A stretch of 64,000 nucleotides of DNA from Coemansia sp. RSA 487 (taxonomy: Eukaryota; Kickxellomycota; Kickxellomycetes; Kickxellales; Kickxellaceae). The notes beneath the pieces were generated by a model. That model ran no database searches. It was not told the origin of the DNA and was given only the letters and a program-made list of their open reading frames with translations. The stretch lies in the NCBI GenBank assembly GCA_027577595.1, contig JANBRJ010000009.1, forward strand, positions 229,552 to 293,551, read 5' to 3'. Shown piece after piece: positions 50,054 to 60,532 of the stretch. Within the stretch, counting starts at the first letter, position 1, and each line of letters begins with the position of its first letter. The position numbers and the translations under genes were made by a program.

Positions 50054-51271
50054 TTACAGTGCCTCAATCACAATAGCAACGCCCTGGCCACCACCAGCAC
50101 ACGCTGAGCCAACGGCATAGCGGCCACCGGTCTCCTTGAGACGGTGCGCTAGATGGCCCATTATGCGGGAGCCCGATGCACCAAGCGGGTGGCCCAGCGC
50201 AATTGCACCGCCGGATTCGTTGAGTTTGGATGGATCGATATCCAAGGCCTTGGCACAAGAAAGGACTTGTGCAGCAAATGCCTCGTTGATCTCGATCAGG
50301 TCCATCTGCCCCAGCGACAGCCCAGCCTTTTCCACCGCACCGCGGATCGCCTCCACAGGGCCAATGCCCATTATTCCTGGATCCACGCCAACGACATGGT
50401 AAGAGACTATACGGGCCAAGGGCGTAACACCATGCTCCTTGACGGCATTCTCGCTTGCGACGATCACAGCGCTGGCCCCGTCACTGATCCCAGAGGCATT
50501 CCCTGCAGTAACAACGCCATCCTTCTTGAAAACCGGGCCAAGACGCCCAAGCGCCTCGAGTGTCGTTTGCGGGCGAGGATGCTCGTCAGCAGACATAGTT
50601 TCCATAGTACGCTTGACCTTGATCTCCATGGGCGCAATCTCACTATTGAAAACGCCTGCCTCACTGGCCTCGGCCCAACGCTGCTGAGACTGGAGTGCAA
50701 AGCTGTCGCACTCTTCGCGGGACACGCTGTACTCTTCTGCCAGGCGCTCTGCGGTGAGAGCCATGGGAACGGGCTGTGGGTAGCGGTCAGTGAGCGCCGC
50801 CATCAACGAATCCTCCATCTTGAGATACTCGGGGCCAAACTTGGTGCCCCAGCGCACATTTCGAAGAATATACGGCGCCTGGCTCATGCTCTCCGTTCCA
50901 CCGGTGATGACAATATCAGAATCACCCACCCTGATCTCCTGCACAGCAGAAATTATGGACTGGAATCCAGATGTGCAGAGGCGATTCACTGTGTTTGCTG
51001 GCGTAGTGACCGGTAGACCAGCACGGTGACCGACATGCCGTGCAAGATATGGCGCATCTGACGATGACTGCAGAACGTTGCCAAATATCACCGACTGGCG
51101 CAGGGAGCTGCTGCTTTTTATATGTTCCTGCAGGTTTGCTGGAAGGCTTGCAATGGCGGCCTTGGCCGCAGTGCCTCCAAGCTCGTTAGCCGTGAGATCC
51201 TTGAGCTTTCCGCCAAAGGCTCCGAAAGGCGTGCGCTTTGCGGCAATAATAAAGGATTGGATGCTCATCAT
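50054..51271 (-). CDS. ACAA2: Mitochondrial-type 3-ketoacyl-CoA thiolase (ACAA2-like)
   Basis: Cleaves 3-ketoacyl-CoA in the last step of beta-oxidation. The 405-residue protein aligns closely in memory with animal ACAA2: 'FIIAAKRTPFGAFGGKLKD', 'IFGNVLQSSSDAPYLARHVG', 'GGTESMSQAPYILRNVRWGT', 'EYSVSREECDSFALQSQQRW', 'VVTAGNASGISDGASAVI'. Catalytic residues are present: nucleophile Cys (NRLCTSG, about residue 99), the NEAFA Asn, the His in GHPLGASGSR, and the final Cys in SACAGGGQG. The usual Gly after the nucleophile is Thr here. No C-terminal peroxisomal SKL and no cleavable presequence, as in animal ACAA2. Start ATGATG at 51271/51268; the frame extends seven codons further upstream. Confidence 0.92.
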   Translation of the reverse strand: MMSIQSFIIAAKRTPFGAFGGKLKDLTANELGGTAAKAAIASLPANLQEHIKSSSSLRQSVIFGNVLQSSSDAPYLARHVGHRAGLPVTTPANTVNRLCTSGFQSIISAVQEIRVGDSDIVITGGTESMSQAPYILRNVRWGTKFGPEYLKMEDSLMAALTDRYPQPVPMALTAERLAEEYSVSREECDSFALQSQQRWAEASEAGVFNSEIAPMEIKVKRTMETMSADEHPRPQTTLEALGRLGPVFKKDGVVTAGNASGISDGASAVIVASENAVKEHGVTPLARIVSYHVVGVDPGIMGIGPVEAIRGAVEKAGLSLGQMDLIEINEAFAAQVLSCAKALDIDPSKLNESGGAIALGHPLGASGSRIMGHLAHRLKETGGRYAVGSACAGGGQGVAIVIEAL

Positions 51272-52796
51272 GAATGAAAAACAAGGCAGCAAGGGGTATT
51301 AGAGAAGCCGTGTGGAAAGGATATGAACGCCAGTATTTATACAATATAAAACCTGAGAATAAGGGAGTTAGAAAGAGAGACACTCGAGTTTATCTCGCGA
51401 AGATGTTCAAATACAGGCAAGCGCCAGAAGCAGTTTCACATGCGTGTTTGCATTTTTCACATGACGTGGCACCCTTTTCCTAGTGTTTTTGCAACAATTA
51501 CGAACTTTGGCTCATGTTGCTTTGATCACTTTTCGATGGTGAATATTTGCCTTCGCCTTCTGAATTAAGCCTTTGGTTTGGCCTATAAACCCCAAAAGCT
51601 GTTTTGCATACGGTGCTTTGCAAAAATAATTGCGTTGAATAAGGATGTATGCGCGTCGAGTGGTTAAAGGTTTGCGGTGGTGATAACGCATTTTGCGATT
51701 CAAGAAAAAGTCGTTTGCATCGGTTGGAATTATATTTGCGCTTGGAAGCAAAAGACGCAAACTGTGCTTTCTGGAGAAAGCTGTTTGCTACAAGCCTATT
51801 GTTTCATACTAAAATGGATTGGCTTCTCGGTCTCTGTCTGTACTTTTAATGTGGTTAGTTAACATTGATCCTGATGAAACCTAACAATCTGAAGGAATGC
51901 TATCAATACTATCTTGAACAAGAACCCAACTGCAGTGCTGGCACACATCAAGAAGGGTCTATGAGGCATTCAACGGCCTGACCATATCAGTGTCAGCACT
52001 ACACAGGCATTTAGTTGGAAAACATTACCTACCAACTAGAGAAGATGAAAGAAGCGCTCTGCCACAGTCTCCTTGAGCGCACCAACAAACTATGTATGGG
52101 GCCCACAGAAGTGGATGGCGTTTTGGCTGCTCGCTCACGCATGTACAACCGAGATCTCGCAGCTGTTCTCAACTTCAGGCATATTTTCCATGGCCTTCGC
52201 GCTCACAGCAAGACTCCAGAGCGCTTCTGTCGCAATCGGCTTGCTGCCATTGCTACCGCCGATGAACAGCAGCCCAAGAAGAAAAGAAAGACGACAGCAG
52301 CAAAGAAGATGGCAAGGAAAAACAAATAACAACTACCACGAAACTCAGCCAAGGTTATAGCCGTGGCAAATTCCAGTTCTAGGAATCCTAGTTCTAGGAC
52401 AGAATGCTGTCCCTTTTGCAGGTAAGTGCTCGAATGAGAGCTGAAAAGACAAACATCCGTGACTGCTTTTGACAATGGTACTAATCATTTATGTTTTCTT
52501 GTGTGTTTTCCTGTTTTGCACTGACGCAGATGCCACGCCAATTAACGCAAACGGCTTTTCTTGGAACGCAAGATGCATTATTTCCACCACAAACCTTTTG
52601 CCATTCGACGCGTATACATCCTTATTCGGTACAATTAGTTTTGGACAGGACAGTATGCGCATCTGTTATGTTTTCTTTTCTTTTCTGTTCGCTTTTCTCT
52701 AGCATTTTGTACTTTGTCATATACTATATTGTTTGTCTTGCGTATCTCTTGGTATATCATTTATTAACAGTTGACAAAAGTGTATCCACCACCGAC
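51272..52796. other. Intergenic region with transposon debris
   Basis: About 1.5 kb between the thiolase and the mitochondrial carrier. Apart from the composite transposon pseudogene at about 51897-52329, and a short repeat/palindrome cluster (CTAGGAATCCTAG near 52379-52391, with TTCTAGGA repeated), it shows no gene. The last 300 bases are pyrimidine-rich carrier leader. Confidence 0.4.
51897..52329 (+). pseudogene. Composite transposon remnant: Tc1/mariner transposase N-terminus joined to a possible Fanzor C-terminus
   Basis: Part 1 (about 51900-52080) reads, across at least two frame changes, as a Tc1/mariner-type DNA-binding region: 'AINTILNKNPTAVLAHIKKG', then 'YEAFNGLTISVSALHRHLVG', then 'LEKMKEALCHSLLERTNK'. 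Part 2 (about 52090-52329) reads 'DGVLAARSRMYNRDLAAVLN' followed by FRHI and a Lys-rich end. The NRDLAAVLN string resembles the third RuvC motif (D-x2-A-A-x2-N) of TnpB/Fanzor proteins. Both parts are fragments and neither is a working gene. The Tc1 call is firmer than the Fanzor call. Confidence 0.55.
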
Positions 52797-53914
52797 ATGT
52801 CCGAAGAAGGCAACACACTGACGCTGCTTCAGGATCTTCCCGAGAACAGAGCTAGCGGCACCGGCGGTGGATGGAAGGACTTTGTTGCGGGAAGCCTTGC
52901 TGGTGCTGCACAGGTTGCCGTCGGACATCCACTGGATACGATTAAAGTAGGTTTGTCGGGTATATGCTGCTGCTGCTGAGATGACTCGCTAGGTCTACTT
53001 TGCTTTCCAACAGCCCAGTAAACATTATTTCTCTTTCGCATGTCCTTGAAAGTGCAATCTACTAATTGTGCAATATACAGCTTGAATGGCGTCATCGCCT
53101 CCGTAGCAAACAGGAGTAGGTGCGAATGCAAATCGAGGGATCAAGCGTGTTCAAGGGCCCCATGGATTGCCTAACAAAGACAGTTAGAAACGAAGGCATT
53201 CTGGGCCTTTATAAGGGAATGTCATCCCCGCTTGTGGGAATAGCCGCCGTAAACTCGCTCCTTTTCTGGGCATACTCATATGGGAAGGCACTTCAGACCG
53301 GATCTGTAGCCATCACGCCCTCGCTTGACCAAATTGCCGCTGCGGGCGCAGCAGCTGGCGCTATCAACAGCTTTTTGGCGTCGCCCGTCGAGCTGCTCAA
53401 GGTTAGACTACAGGTTCAGTACAGTACAACGGCTGGTGATGGCTCTGTTCTATTTAAAGGGCCCGTATCCTTGGCACAGCATCTTGCACAGCGATTTGGC
53501 ATGCGCGGAATCATGTGGGGGTTCTGGGCTACAGTGGCAAGAGAGATTCCTGCCAACGCAGCCTTTTATACAGGATTTGAGTTTGCTAAGCGCAGCTTTG
53601 CCAAGCTGCTTACAGATGGGGACACAAGCAAGCTTGGTATTGCGCCGCTAATGCTCTCTGGGTCCGTTGGAGGAGTAAGTTACTGGACAGCAAGCTACCC
53701 ACTCGATGTAATCAAAAGCCGCGTTCAGAATGGGAAGATTCCACCCAGAGGTGCGGGATACATCTTGACAGCAGCACGGGAGATCTTTGCAGAACAAGGG
53801 ATTAAGGGCTTTTTCCGTGGCTACTCCACATCAGTTATCCGTAGTATTCCTGCCGCTGCTGTAACATTTTCCACCTATGAGCTAGTGATGCGCTCGCTGG
53901 GTGGCAATACCTAA
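52797..53914 (+). CDS. Mitochondrial carrier of the carnitine/acylcarnitine or basic-amino-acid group
   Basis: SLC25-family inner-membrane transporter. Exon 1 is 52797-52946 and exon 2 53120-53914 (GTAGGT...GAGTAG, 173 bp); the join HPLDTIK-VRMQ restores the first carrier signature, giving 314 residues. All three Px[DE]xx[KR] motifs are present (HPLDTIKVRMQ, SPVELLKVRLQ, YPLDVIKSRVQ), with 'GILGLYKGMSSPLVGIAAVN' and 'GIKGFFRGYSTSVIRSIPAA'. Layout and motifs place it near SLC25A20/SLC25A29 and yeast Crc1/Ort1; the substrate (acylcarnitine, ornithine or other basic amino acid) cannot be fixed by eye. The ATG at 52797 (MSEEGNTLTLLQD) is preferred over an upstream in-frame extension of UTR character. 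Confidence 0.85.
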
Positions 53915-54047
53915 CACGCGACAGCGGGTAACCCACCACCTTCCTTCAAATAATATCGAAAGAAATGTTTGCAGTATATTATAAAGATTATTTTGCTTGG
54001 CCTTGCAGCAGGTAAGCGATGTTTTTTAGAAAGAAATTGAGAGATAT

Positions 54048-55544
54048 TTACATGTGCATGTTATCATTGTCGATCTTGCGCATGATCCATACCAATGGTT
54101 CCTGCTTGATATGAAACGGAGCTCGATGATCCAACAAAATGAATTTTGGAATATTTGCCAGCGGAGCAATGGCTAGTCCTGAATATCCAAACTGCTTGGC
54201 AACAGCGACAAACCCACCAACGGTATCATTATATAGCTCAGGCGTTGAGGTGATAAGATGCGTATAGTTGGAGAATTCCTCGGGATGATGCAGTGCCTCT
54301 GTCTTATCGTAGACCCAGTCCTTCTTAAGCTCTCCAAATCGAGACACACCAGTCATTGCCGTGTACACATCGATATGTACGTGCACTTTGGGTGTATTTT
54401 TCTCAAGCCTGTGAAGCAGCGCAAGCGCGTGTCCGCCAGGGTAGTTGAAACTAGAGATGTGTGTCATCAGCATTGCGGCTGCCAGACTAGCTAGGCAGAG
54501 TATTGCAGCTACAGGCTTTACTATTTTCTTCAATGCGTTTATCCGGCACAGCGCAGTGACGCCTGCTGCAGCACACATGTTCAGTACTGGCACAGCCGGA
54601 AGAATGAAACGCCACTCCTTGTGGCCGTTAGCCGAAAATATCCCGATGGCAGCCAAGCAAGGAATCGCCAATCTTGAGGCCCTTCTGTCCGCCAATACAC
54701 CAACAAAGACAAATGGGACGGCACCGAGAAGCAGACGTGGTATAGAGTGTGTGAAGTAGTAGTGCAGCGGCGACACCCCCCACTCGGAACTGCGCCTATG
54801 TATTACATTGAATCGAAAGACCTGTAACTCTGGCCACATCCATGGATTTTGCCAATAGTATGAATCGACTGTTAGGGAGGCCAGCGCAGAAAAGACAAAT
54901 GTAGCAAGGGCTGCGAATACAGTACGACGTGTACAGCTTGTTATCTCGGCAACAAGCATAGATCCTGCAAAAACCACAATATCAAACCGCAAAACGGCGC
55001 TTGTAAATGTCAGTAAAATAGCCATACGACGGTAGTAGCGCCTCCGCATTAAGACGCTTTGTGCAGCGACACAACGCAACCAACAGGCCTGTGCCAGAAG
55101 CACCGGCACTAATCCCAGAGTGTTTCCAAGCATTCTGGATGTCCAAAATGTATAATGGAACTGGCAGATGCAGAATACAGTGTACCATCGTCTTGAGCTG
55201 GAGCCGAATGCAATACCAACAGCCGCGCCAAACCTGCTGTTTGCCCAGGCAACCATCCATCCAAGAACCAGTCGCACCGCTACCTGCATCCACACTCCTT
55301 CAGCATCGCCCCCGTTGAGCAGCTTTGCAGGACAAGCAAGTGCCGAAATAAACAGCGGGCCGATAAACGAGCGAGGCACCACGCCTGGGAAGGCGAGATG
55401 GTCAAAGTAGTTGTTGATCCGGCCCCACTTGAGGATGTCATGGACAGCTTGCATAAAGAAGCTCTCCTCTACCTTTGTATAAGGGGCCCAGAGAACACTC
55501 AGGGCGACCACCGCAGCGAATATGTAGTCAAGGACCTCTGCCAT
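54048..55544 (-). CDS. ALG12: ALG12, dolichyl-P-mannose alpha-1,6-mannosyltransferase
   Basis: ER-membrane GT22-family enzyme that adds the eighth mannose (alpha-1,6) to the lipid-linked N-glycan precursor from the lumenal side. The 498-residue multi-spanning protein shows the family start 'APYTKVEESFFMQAVHDILK', then 'YFDHLAFPGVVPRSFIGPLF', 'RMLGNTLGLVPVLLAQACWL' and 'SANGHKEWRFILPAVPVLNM' (the HKEWRFI motif of GT22). Length fits the family. No intron. It shares a 279-bp divergent promoter with dynein intermediate chain and converges with the carrier gene. Confidence 0.93.
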   Translation of the reverse strand: MAEVLDYIFAAVVALSVLWAPYTKVEESFFMQAVHDILKWGRINNYFDHLAFPGVVPRSFIGPLFISALACPAKLLNGGDAEGVWMQVAVRLVLGWMVAWANSRFGAAVGIAFGSSSRRWYTVFCICQFHYTFWTSRMLGNTLGLVPVLLAQACWLRCVAAQSVLMRRRYYRRMAILLTFTSAVLRFDIVVFAGSMLVAEITSCTRRTVFAALATFVFSALASLTVDSYYWQNPWMWPELQVFRFNVIHRRSSEWGVSPLHYYFTHSIPRLLLGAVPFVFVGVLADRRASRLAIPCLAAIGIFSANGHKEWRFILPAVPVLNMCAAAGVTALCRINALKKIVKPVAAILCLASLAAAMLMTHISSFNYPGGHALALLHRLEKNTPKVHVHIDVYTAMTGVSRFGELKKDWVYDKTEALHHPEEFSNYTHLITSTPELYNDTVGGFVAVAKQFGYSGLAIAPLANIPKFILLDHRAPFHIKQEPLVWIMRKIDNDNMHM

Positions 55545-55823
55545 TCTTGCTCACACGCATGAAACTATAAATCTATTTGGGGCACATGTATATGTGGGTG
55601 TCCAGCGAGAAATGCAAGTGCAACAGCAAGATGAAAAATAAAATAAAATAACATAAAATAAGAAACAAAACAAAACAAAAATGGAAAACAAATGCTTATA
55701 TTCAAATCCTATCGGCTCTTTTTCTTTTTTACATTGTTACTTTAATAATTTTCCTTGCTGCTTGTTTAATCTAGCCTGCATTTTCGCACCCTTGGGAAAC
55801 AGAGTTTTTACTGACACACAAAA

Positions 55824-57926
55824 ATGGACCATCGCAGGGAGGAGCTTGAGAAAAAGCGTGCCAAGCTTGCTGAGCTGAGACGGCAGCGCGAAGAGCGCAA
55901 GAGGACCGTAATGCAACTCCGCGAACAGCAATCTTCAGTAAGTAATGACGTGAATTCCTCATTCTCTGTTGGGTCTGAGTAGCAAAGTACTGCGTCGGTG
56001 GAGAACTTGCACTTATGCTTGAATCCGACTAGAGCCGACACATCTAAATCAACAACAAACCCAAGCAATTACTCGTACGGCTCCACTCTCTTTCATTTAT
56101 AGGCAAGTAGCAAGATCGACTCGCAGGACATCAACGATCTCGTCAACTCACTTGTAGGAGACCGTGCGCGCTCGCCTACCAGCCAGCTCAGCACAGCGTC
56201 AGGCACACCAGGCCTGTCTCGTGAGGCTTCAGGGGTGGGCCGAGACCGCAGTATTTCATCGACGACATCTGTCGGAACACAGATCGGCAGTCCTGTCCCC
56301 AGAGCAGCGACTCCTGGAAGCAGTGCTGCTCTTGGCACCTCTACGGCGCCTAATTCTACTGGTAGTAATAATATGGTAGCTGCTCCACGCGCGCTCCCTG
56401 AATTTAAAACCACCGAGATGACGATATTTGACTTTCCGCCAAAAGAGAAGATCGTCTATAACAAGGAAGTGCAAACATCCGAGAGCATCGACGCGACAGA
56501 CACTGTGTTGCTGACAGAAGAAGAGATTGAGCGGCGTGTTAAAGAGATACGCGATAAAGACGAAAAGATACGCACCACAAAGGAAGAAGAGCGTGCACGG
56601 CGTGAAGCGGAAACCAAAGCGAAGGAGAATGAAACAAAACGGCTGACGGAGGAGCAGAGAGGTAGGATCCTGGAGTCTGGCGACTTTGCATCGTTTGTTG
56701 ACCAAAAGTCACGGATAATGGAGCGCGCGATTGACGAAGACTACGATTTTATGGTTGACTACACGCTTGCTGCTGCAAAGGATGCTGAAGATACGGGTGG
56801 CGAGAAGCTCGAGCTGACGCTTGCATTCCACGACGACAAAGTGTCTCGCAATCGTTCAGTGATGGATCTTGCCTGGTCCAGCCGCTTTCCAGAGCTTGTG
56901 GCAGCAGCCTACAACCGCAATCCCGTGGCACCCAACGATCCCGACGGCATTGTTGCCATCTGGAACACGCACTTGCGCGAGCGCCCAGAGTTTGTGTTCT
57001 ATGCGCCGTCGGATGTCTTGCGAGTGTCGTTTTCGGAATTCAATCCCAACATCATCGTAGGCGGCGCTTACTCGGGGCAGATTCTGCTTTGGGACACAAG
57101 ATCCAAAGCACACCCTGTGCTAAAGACGCCGCTGACGGCCAATGGACATACGCATCCAGTGTATTCGCTCAAGGTCGTTGGAAGCACGAATGCACACCAG
57201 CTGATAAGCGCCAGCACCGACGGCCTTGTGTGCTCGTGGCAGCTCGACATGCTTGCCCAGCCTCAGGAGGTTATTGAGCTGGCCCATCCAGCTCATCTGC
57301 GCACAGACGAGGTGTCTGTCACCTGCATGGACTTTGCGGACAACGAAACAACCGCCTTTATCGTGGGCACGGCCGAAGGCGTAGCATACCAGGTGAACCG
57401 CTACGATCGCGCTGGCAGCAAAGCAGGACTCAATGGGTTCGATGCATACAGAGCCCACACAGCCCCGATAAACTCGCTCAACTTCCATCCTCCGAGCTCA
57501 TCCGAGTTTGCGGATTTGTTCTTGACCACATCGTCGGATTGGACGATGCGCCTTTGGCGGGCGCGTCCAGCAGCAAAGCCTGCATCGACAGCCCCCTCAG
57601 ACATAAGCCCTCTGCATGCCTTTGACGCCTTTGAGGACTATGTCTATGATGCAAGATGGTCGCCGGTTCGCCCGTCGGTGTTCGCGTCTGCTGATGGCAC
57701 GGGCCGTTTGTCGCTGTGGAACCTAAACCAGGATCTGGAGCTGCCTGTGCAAACTGCCGCAAGCGGACGGTCTTTGAATAAACTTGCGTGGGACCGCCCA
57801 GGGCGTCGGATTGCAACAGGCGGGGTTGACGGTACAGTCTACATATATGATGTAGGAGACCTGTCGACTCCGCGCGCAGACGACCATTCAAAGTTTGCAC
57901 ATGTTATCAGCGAGTTTACTGGATGA
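55824..57926 (+). CDS. Cytoplasmic dynein intermediate chain
   Basis: Links the dynein heavy chain to dynactin and light chains for minus-end transport and nuclear positioning. Exon 1 is 55824-55937 and exon 2 56103-57926 (GTAAGT...TTATAG); the join QQSS-ASSKID is phase 0, giving 645 residues. The N-terminal charged helix (MDHRREELEKKRAKLAELRR) is the p150Glued/NudE-binding segment. A Ser/Thr-rich linker precedes 'YNKEVQTSES', a candidate LC8 site. The 'DYDFMVDYTL' region leads into six to seven WD40 blades from about residue 270 ('LAWSSRFPELVAAAYNRN', 'GGAYSGQILLWDTR', 'TSSDWTMRLWR', 'ASADGTGRLSLWNLN'). Confidence 0.93.
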
Positions 57927-58221
57927 GCTCCTCTTATAATTGCCACGAGTCGATCGATATTGGATCCATCCATCCACCCATCGGGTTTTGGCTAGACCAT
58001 ATCACGTTTGCATTCTTGCTGTTTGGCTGGTCTTTGCATAGGAGAAAGTTGCTTTTGAAATAAAATAAAAAGGATTTAACTGTTTCGACTCTTGAGGTCA
58101 ATGTAATATGTTTATTTCGGGTGCTGAAAATAGAAACCTTGTAAGCAAGCAAAGTAAAAAAAACTTACAGCTTCCATGAGATACTGATGTTTGTGCACGG
58201 GAGGAGATTTTGTTATTGTGT
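57927..58221. other. Convergent 3' flanks of dynein intermediate chain and SMD3
   Basis: About 295 bases between convergent stop codons, including AATAAAATAAAA near 58060 as a likely poly(A) signal for the dynein gene. Confidence 0.4.
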
Positions 58222-58590
58222 TCAGTATGGTCCACGACTGCGACCTCTCCCACGACCACGACCACGCGCTCGCCCGGCTGTGGCTGTGCCACGCCCCATG
58301 CCGATTCCACGAAGCCTTGCAAACTTTGGATCCATCCGCTTAAACATTGGCGCATTCTTCAGCATATCAGGAACGATAAAGAAGCGCACGTTGGAACCAC
58401 GAACATAAACATGCTTCAGGTGAGACGTGCGCCCGTCACGCTCAGTCACTGTAATTTCCTTAAGCTGGACATTCATGTTGTCCTCGGTTTCGGCAAGATG
58501 TCCACGGTAAAGCTGCCCTGTTTTAAGCTCCAGCGTAATCATATGGCCCTGCGACTCATGCAGAAGCTTTACCGGCACGCCAATGGACAT
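58222..58590 (-). CDS. SMD3: Small nuclear ribonucleoprotein Sm D3
   Basis: Core Sm-ring protein of spliceosomal U1, U2, U4 and U5 snRNPs. The 122-residue protein starts [20 protein letters not shown]. It carries Sm motif 1 ('[19 protein letters not shown]') and motif 2 ('[17 protein letters not shown]'), then a C-terminal RG-rich tail ('[17 protein letters not shown]') that would be dimethylated on arginine. Length fits the family. No intron. Confidence 0.96.
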   Translation of the reverse strand: MSIGVPVKLLHESQGHMITLELKTGQLYRGHLAETEDNMNVQLKEITVTERDGRTSHLKHVYVRGSNVRFFIVPDMLKNAPMFKRMDPKFARLRGIGMGRGTATAGRARGRGRGRGRSRGPY

Positions 58591-59131
58591 TGTCTAAGCG
58601 GTTTTTTGGATTCTGGTAGGGGAGTTTGCTTCCACACAAAAATCAATAACAACGACACCACAGTGCTCTGCTTTTTGCCCTAAAATATTTTGATACAAGA
58701 AAAACAGCGAAATATAATAAACATGCAATTTTTTTTGTCCATAAAAGTAACCAATCGAAAAAAAAAAATCGAAATCGTAATCATTATAAACACAAGCTTC
58801 ACCAATGATTGGGGTTTATCACGTGCTTTGGTATATTTAAGATCAGTCATTTAGTATGCTTTTCTTCGTAAAAAGAATGGTAAGCTAACCCATTAACCAG
58901 ACATTTGTGAGACAGATCGTGCTGTTGCTGCATAGCTTTTCAGGTTGTAAAAATGTATTAAATTGCACTTGGCCACTTTTACATTAATATTTATATTTTC
59001 TGACGGGTTTAATTGACAACATTTGGGTATGTAAAATGAATACGGGCAATACTATCCCTACATATGTAACATTGGCGAAATTGGAAGCTAAAAAGTTCCT
59101 ATACTGTATAGTGTCTGGTAGTCTACATAAA

Positions 59132-59142
59132 GATGGATGCGA
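59132..59142 (+). repeat. Fourth copy of the dispersed GATGGATGCGA motif
   Basis: Exact 11-base match to the copies at 16378, 38330 and 38449. It lies 542 bases upstream of the SMD3 start codon. Confidence 0.6.
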
Positions 59143-60228
59143 TTGTAGTTCCTATAAGTGGATAACGAATAGGTGTGTGCAGTAGAATGCTTCGCTTAAA
59201 ATTCCAAGATATTACTGCGTCAGTGCTTACAAAATGTGTGCGGTCATCCTTTTTATTGGTAATTATAAATACGGCAGTGGCTGGACAAAGACAAAAAAAA
59301 CCTGCCAACATATCAAAGAGCAAAAGAAAAACAGTAGGTGCTACCAATATTGCTTTCCAAAATACATTTATTTATTCGGGACTGGGCTTCATTCAAAAAG
59401 ACAATTGTGTTCTTTTGCCGGCAGCGGTAGTTTAGCACAATTGCAAGGTAGGAGAGCCGAGGAGGGTTTTGGAAATGATATACAACGAGCGGACGGAGAC
59501 TGGCCTTGTACAGTAGTAGTCGTCGTCGTTGTCGTTGTTTTTTGGCGATATTTTCCCACTCTGCAGAAAATCCCCGGCGCAGCCTTACTGTGTTTGCCGC
59601 GCATACGCCGCCTCTTGTTCTTGAAATCTACTGCTTGCAGAAGTGGAGGGGGAAGACGCACACACACATGAGGCTTCTTTTGGCGGGCAAAGCCGCAACT
59701 TTGAGACTGTGCTGGTGACTGTTCTGCAAGCCCCGCGAAACCCGGACGATGACTCGAGCGCTTTATATATAAATGCATCATAACAAAGAAAAGCAAATCA
59801 AAGACGCCGGGTTAGAGGAGCTCGCGCACAGCGTATGGCGCAGTGCCACGCTGTACCGAACCCAGCTCTGGTACTGAACGGGGGAGGGGAAGATCGTATG
59901 CTGCGCTACTTGCCGGCAGCTCTCCACATTGACTCGTTGCCACATTCCCGCTAATGGCATAACTGCGCACATTGCTGGCCAAAAGCGGAAACAGGCTTTG
60001 GAGGGCATTCTGTTCGCCAAGAGCGGCTGTTCCAGAGACAGGAGCGGCTGAATGTCAGCGTGGAGAGTGTACAGAAATGACATAAATTGTGTCCAGAGTG
60101 CCAGTGGCACTGCTGCTGGTGCTGCTACTTGCGCCATGTTTTTGTTTTGCCAGCCAGCCATTCCAACCAAATATCCCTCCCTCATTTTGTGGCACAATCC
60201 ATTCTTTGGCCAGAGTCCCGGTTAGCCA

Positions 60229-60234
60229 TATAAA
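60229..60234 (+). promoter_or_regulatory. TATA box candidate of the peptide gene
   Basis: CCATATAAAGCACG, followed within 20 bases by a long pyrimidine tract typical of transcription starts in this window. The start codon is about 300 bases further, so the leader is long or contains a small intron. Confidence 0.4.
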
Positions 60235-60532
60235 GCACGTTTGCTCGCATCCCCATCTCGTCTTTTTTCCTTCCTCGTTGTTGTTGTGCTCGCATTTCTT
60301 CCCTATCCCCGTCTCTATCCGCTAAACGATTGCCTGAGCATTTAGCAAAAAGAGCCCATCTTTTCTATTTATCATTTACGTACCGCACAATCCAGGCGCA
60401 AGAACGAGACCCAACTTACCGCTGTTGGTTCGGATCTTTTTTAAAACGACCACCTTTATTCTCGTCTACAGTCGCAAACAACTGCCATCAACACGCTCAA
60501 AAATACATAAAACAGTGTAGGAAATATAAATC

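Larger units (their letters stand above)
58591..60532. other. Gene-poor stretch between SMD3 and the small secreted peptide gene
   Basis: About 1.9 kb, AT-rich up to 59400. Frames on both strands (for example 59389-59796 and 59778-60197, minus) have no recognisable domain. It holds one copy of GATGGATGCGA (59132-59142), a possible TATAAA at 60229-60234, and a long pyrimidine-rich tract (60235-60310) that looks like the leader of the following peptide gene. Confidence 0.45.

Noticed and set aside
59389-60197. Two minus-strand frames of 135-139 codons in the gene-poor block
   Set aside because: No domain, no splice logic, and composition close to random; not supported as genes.
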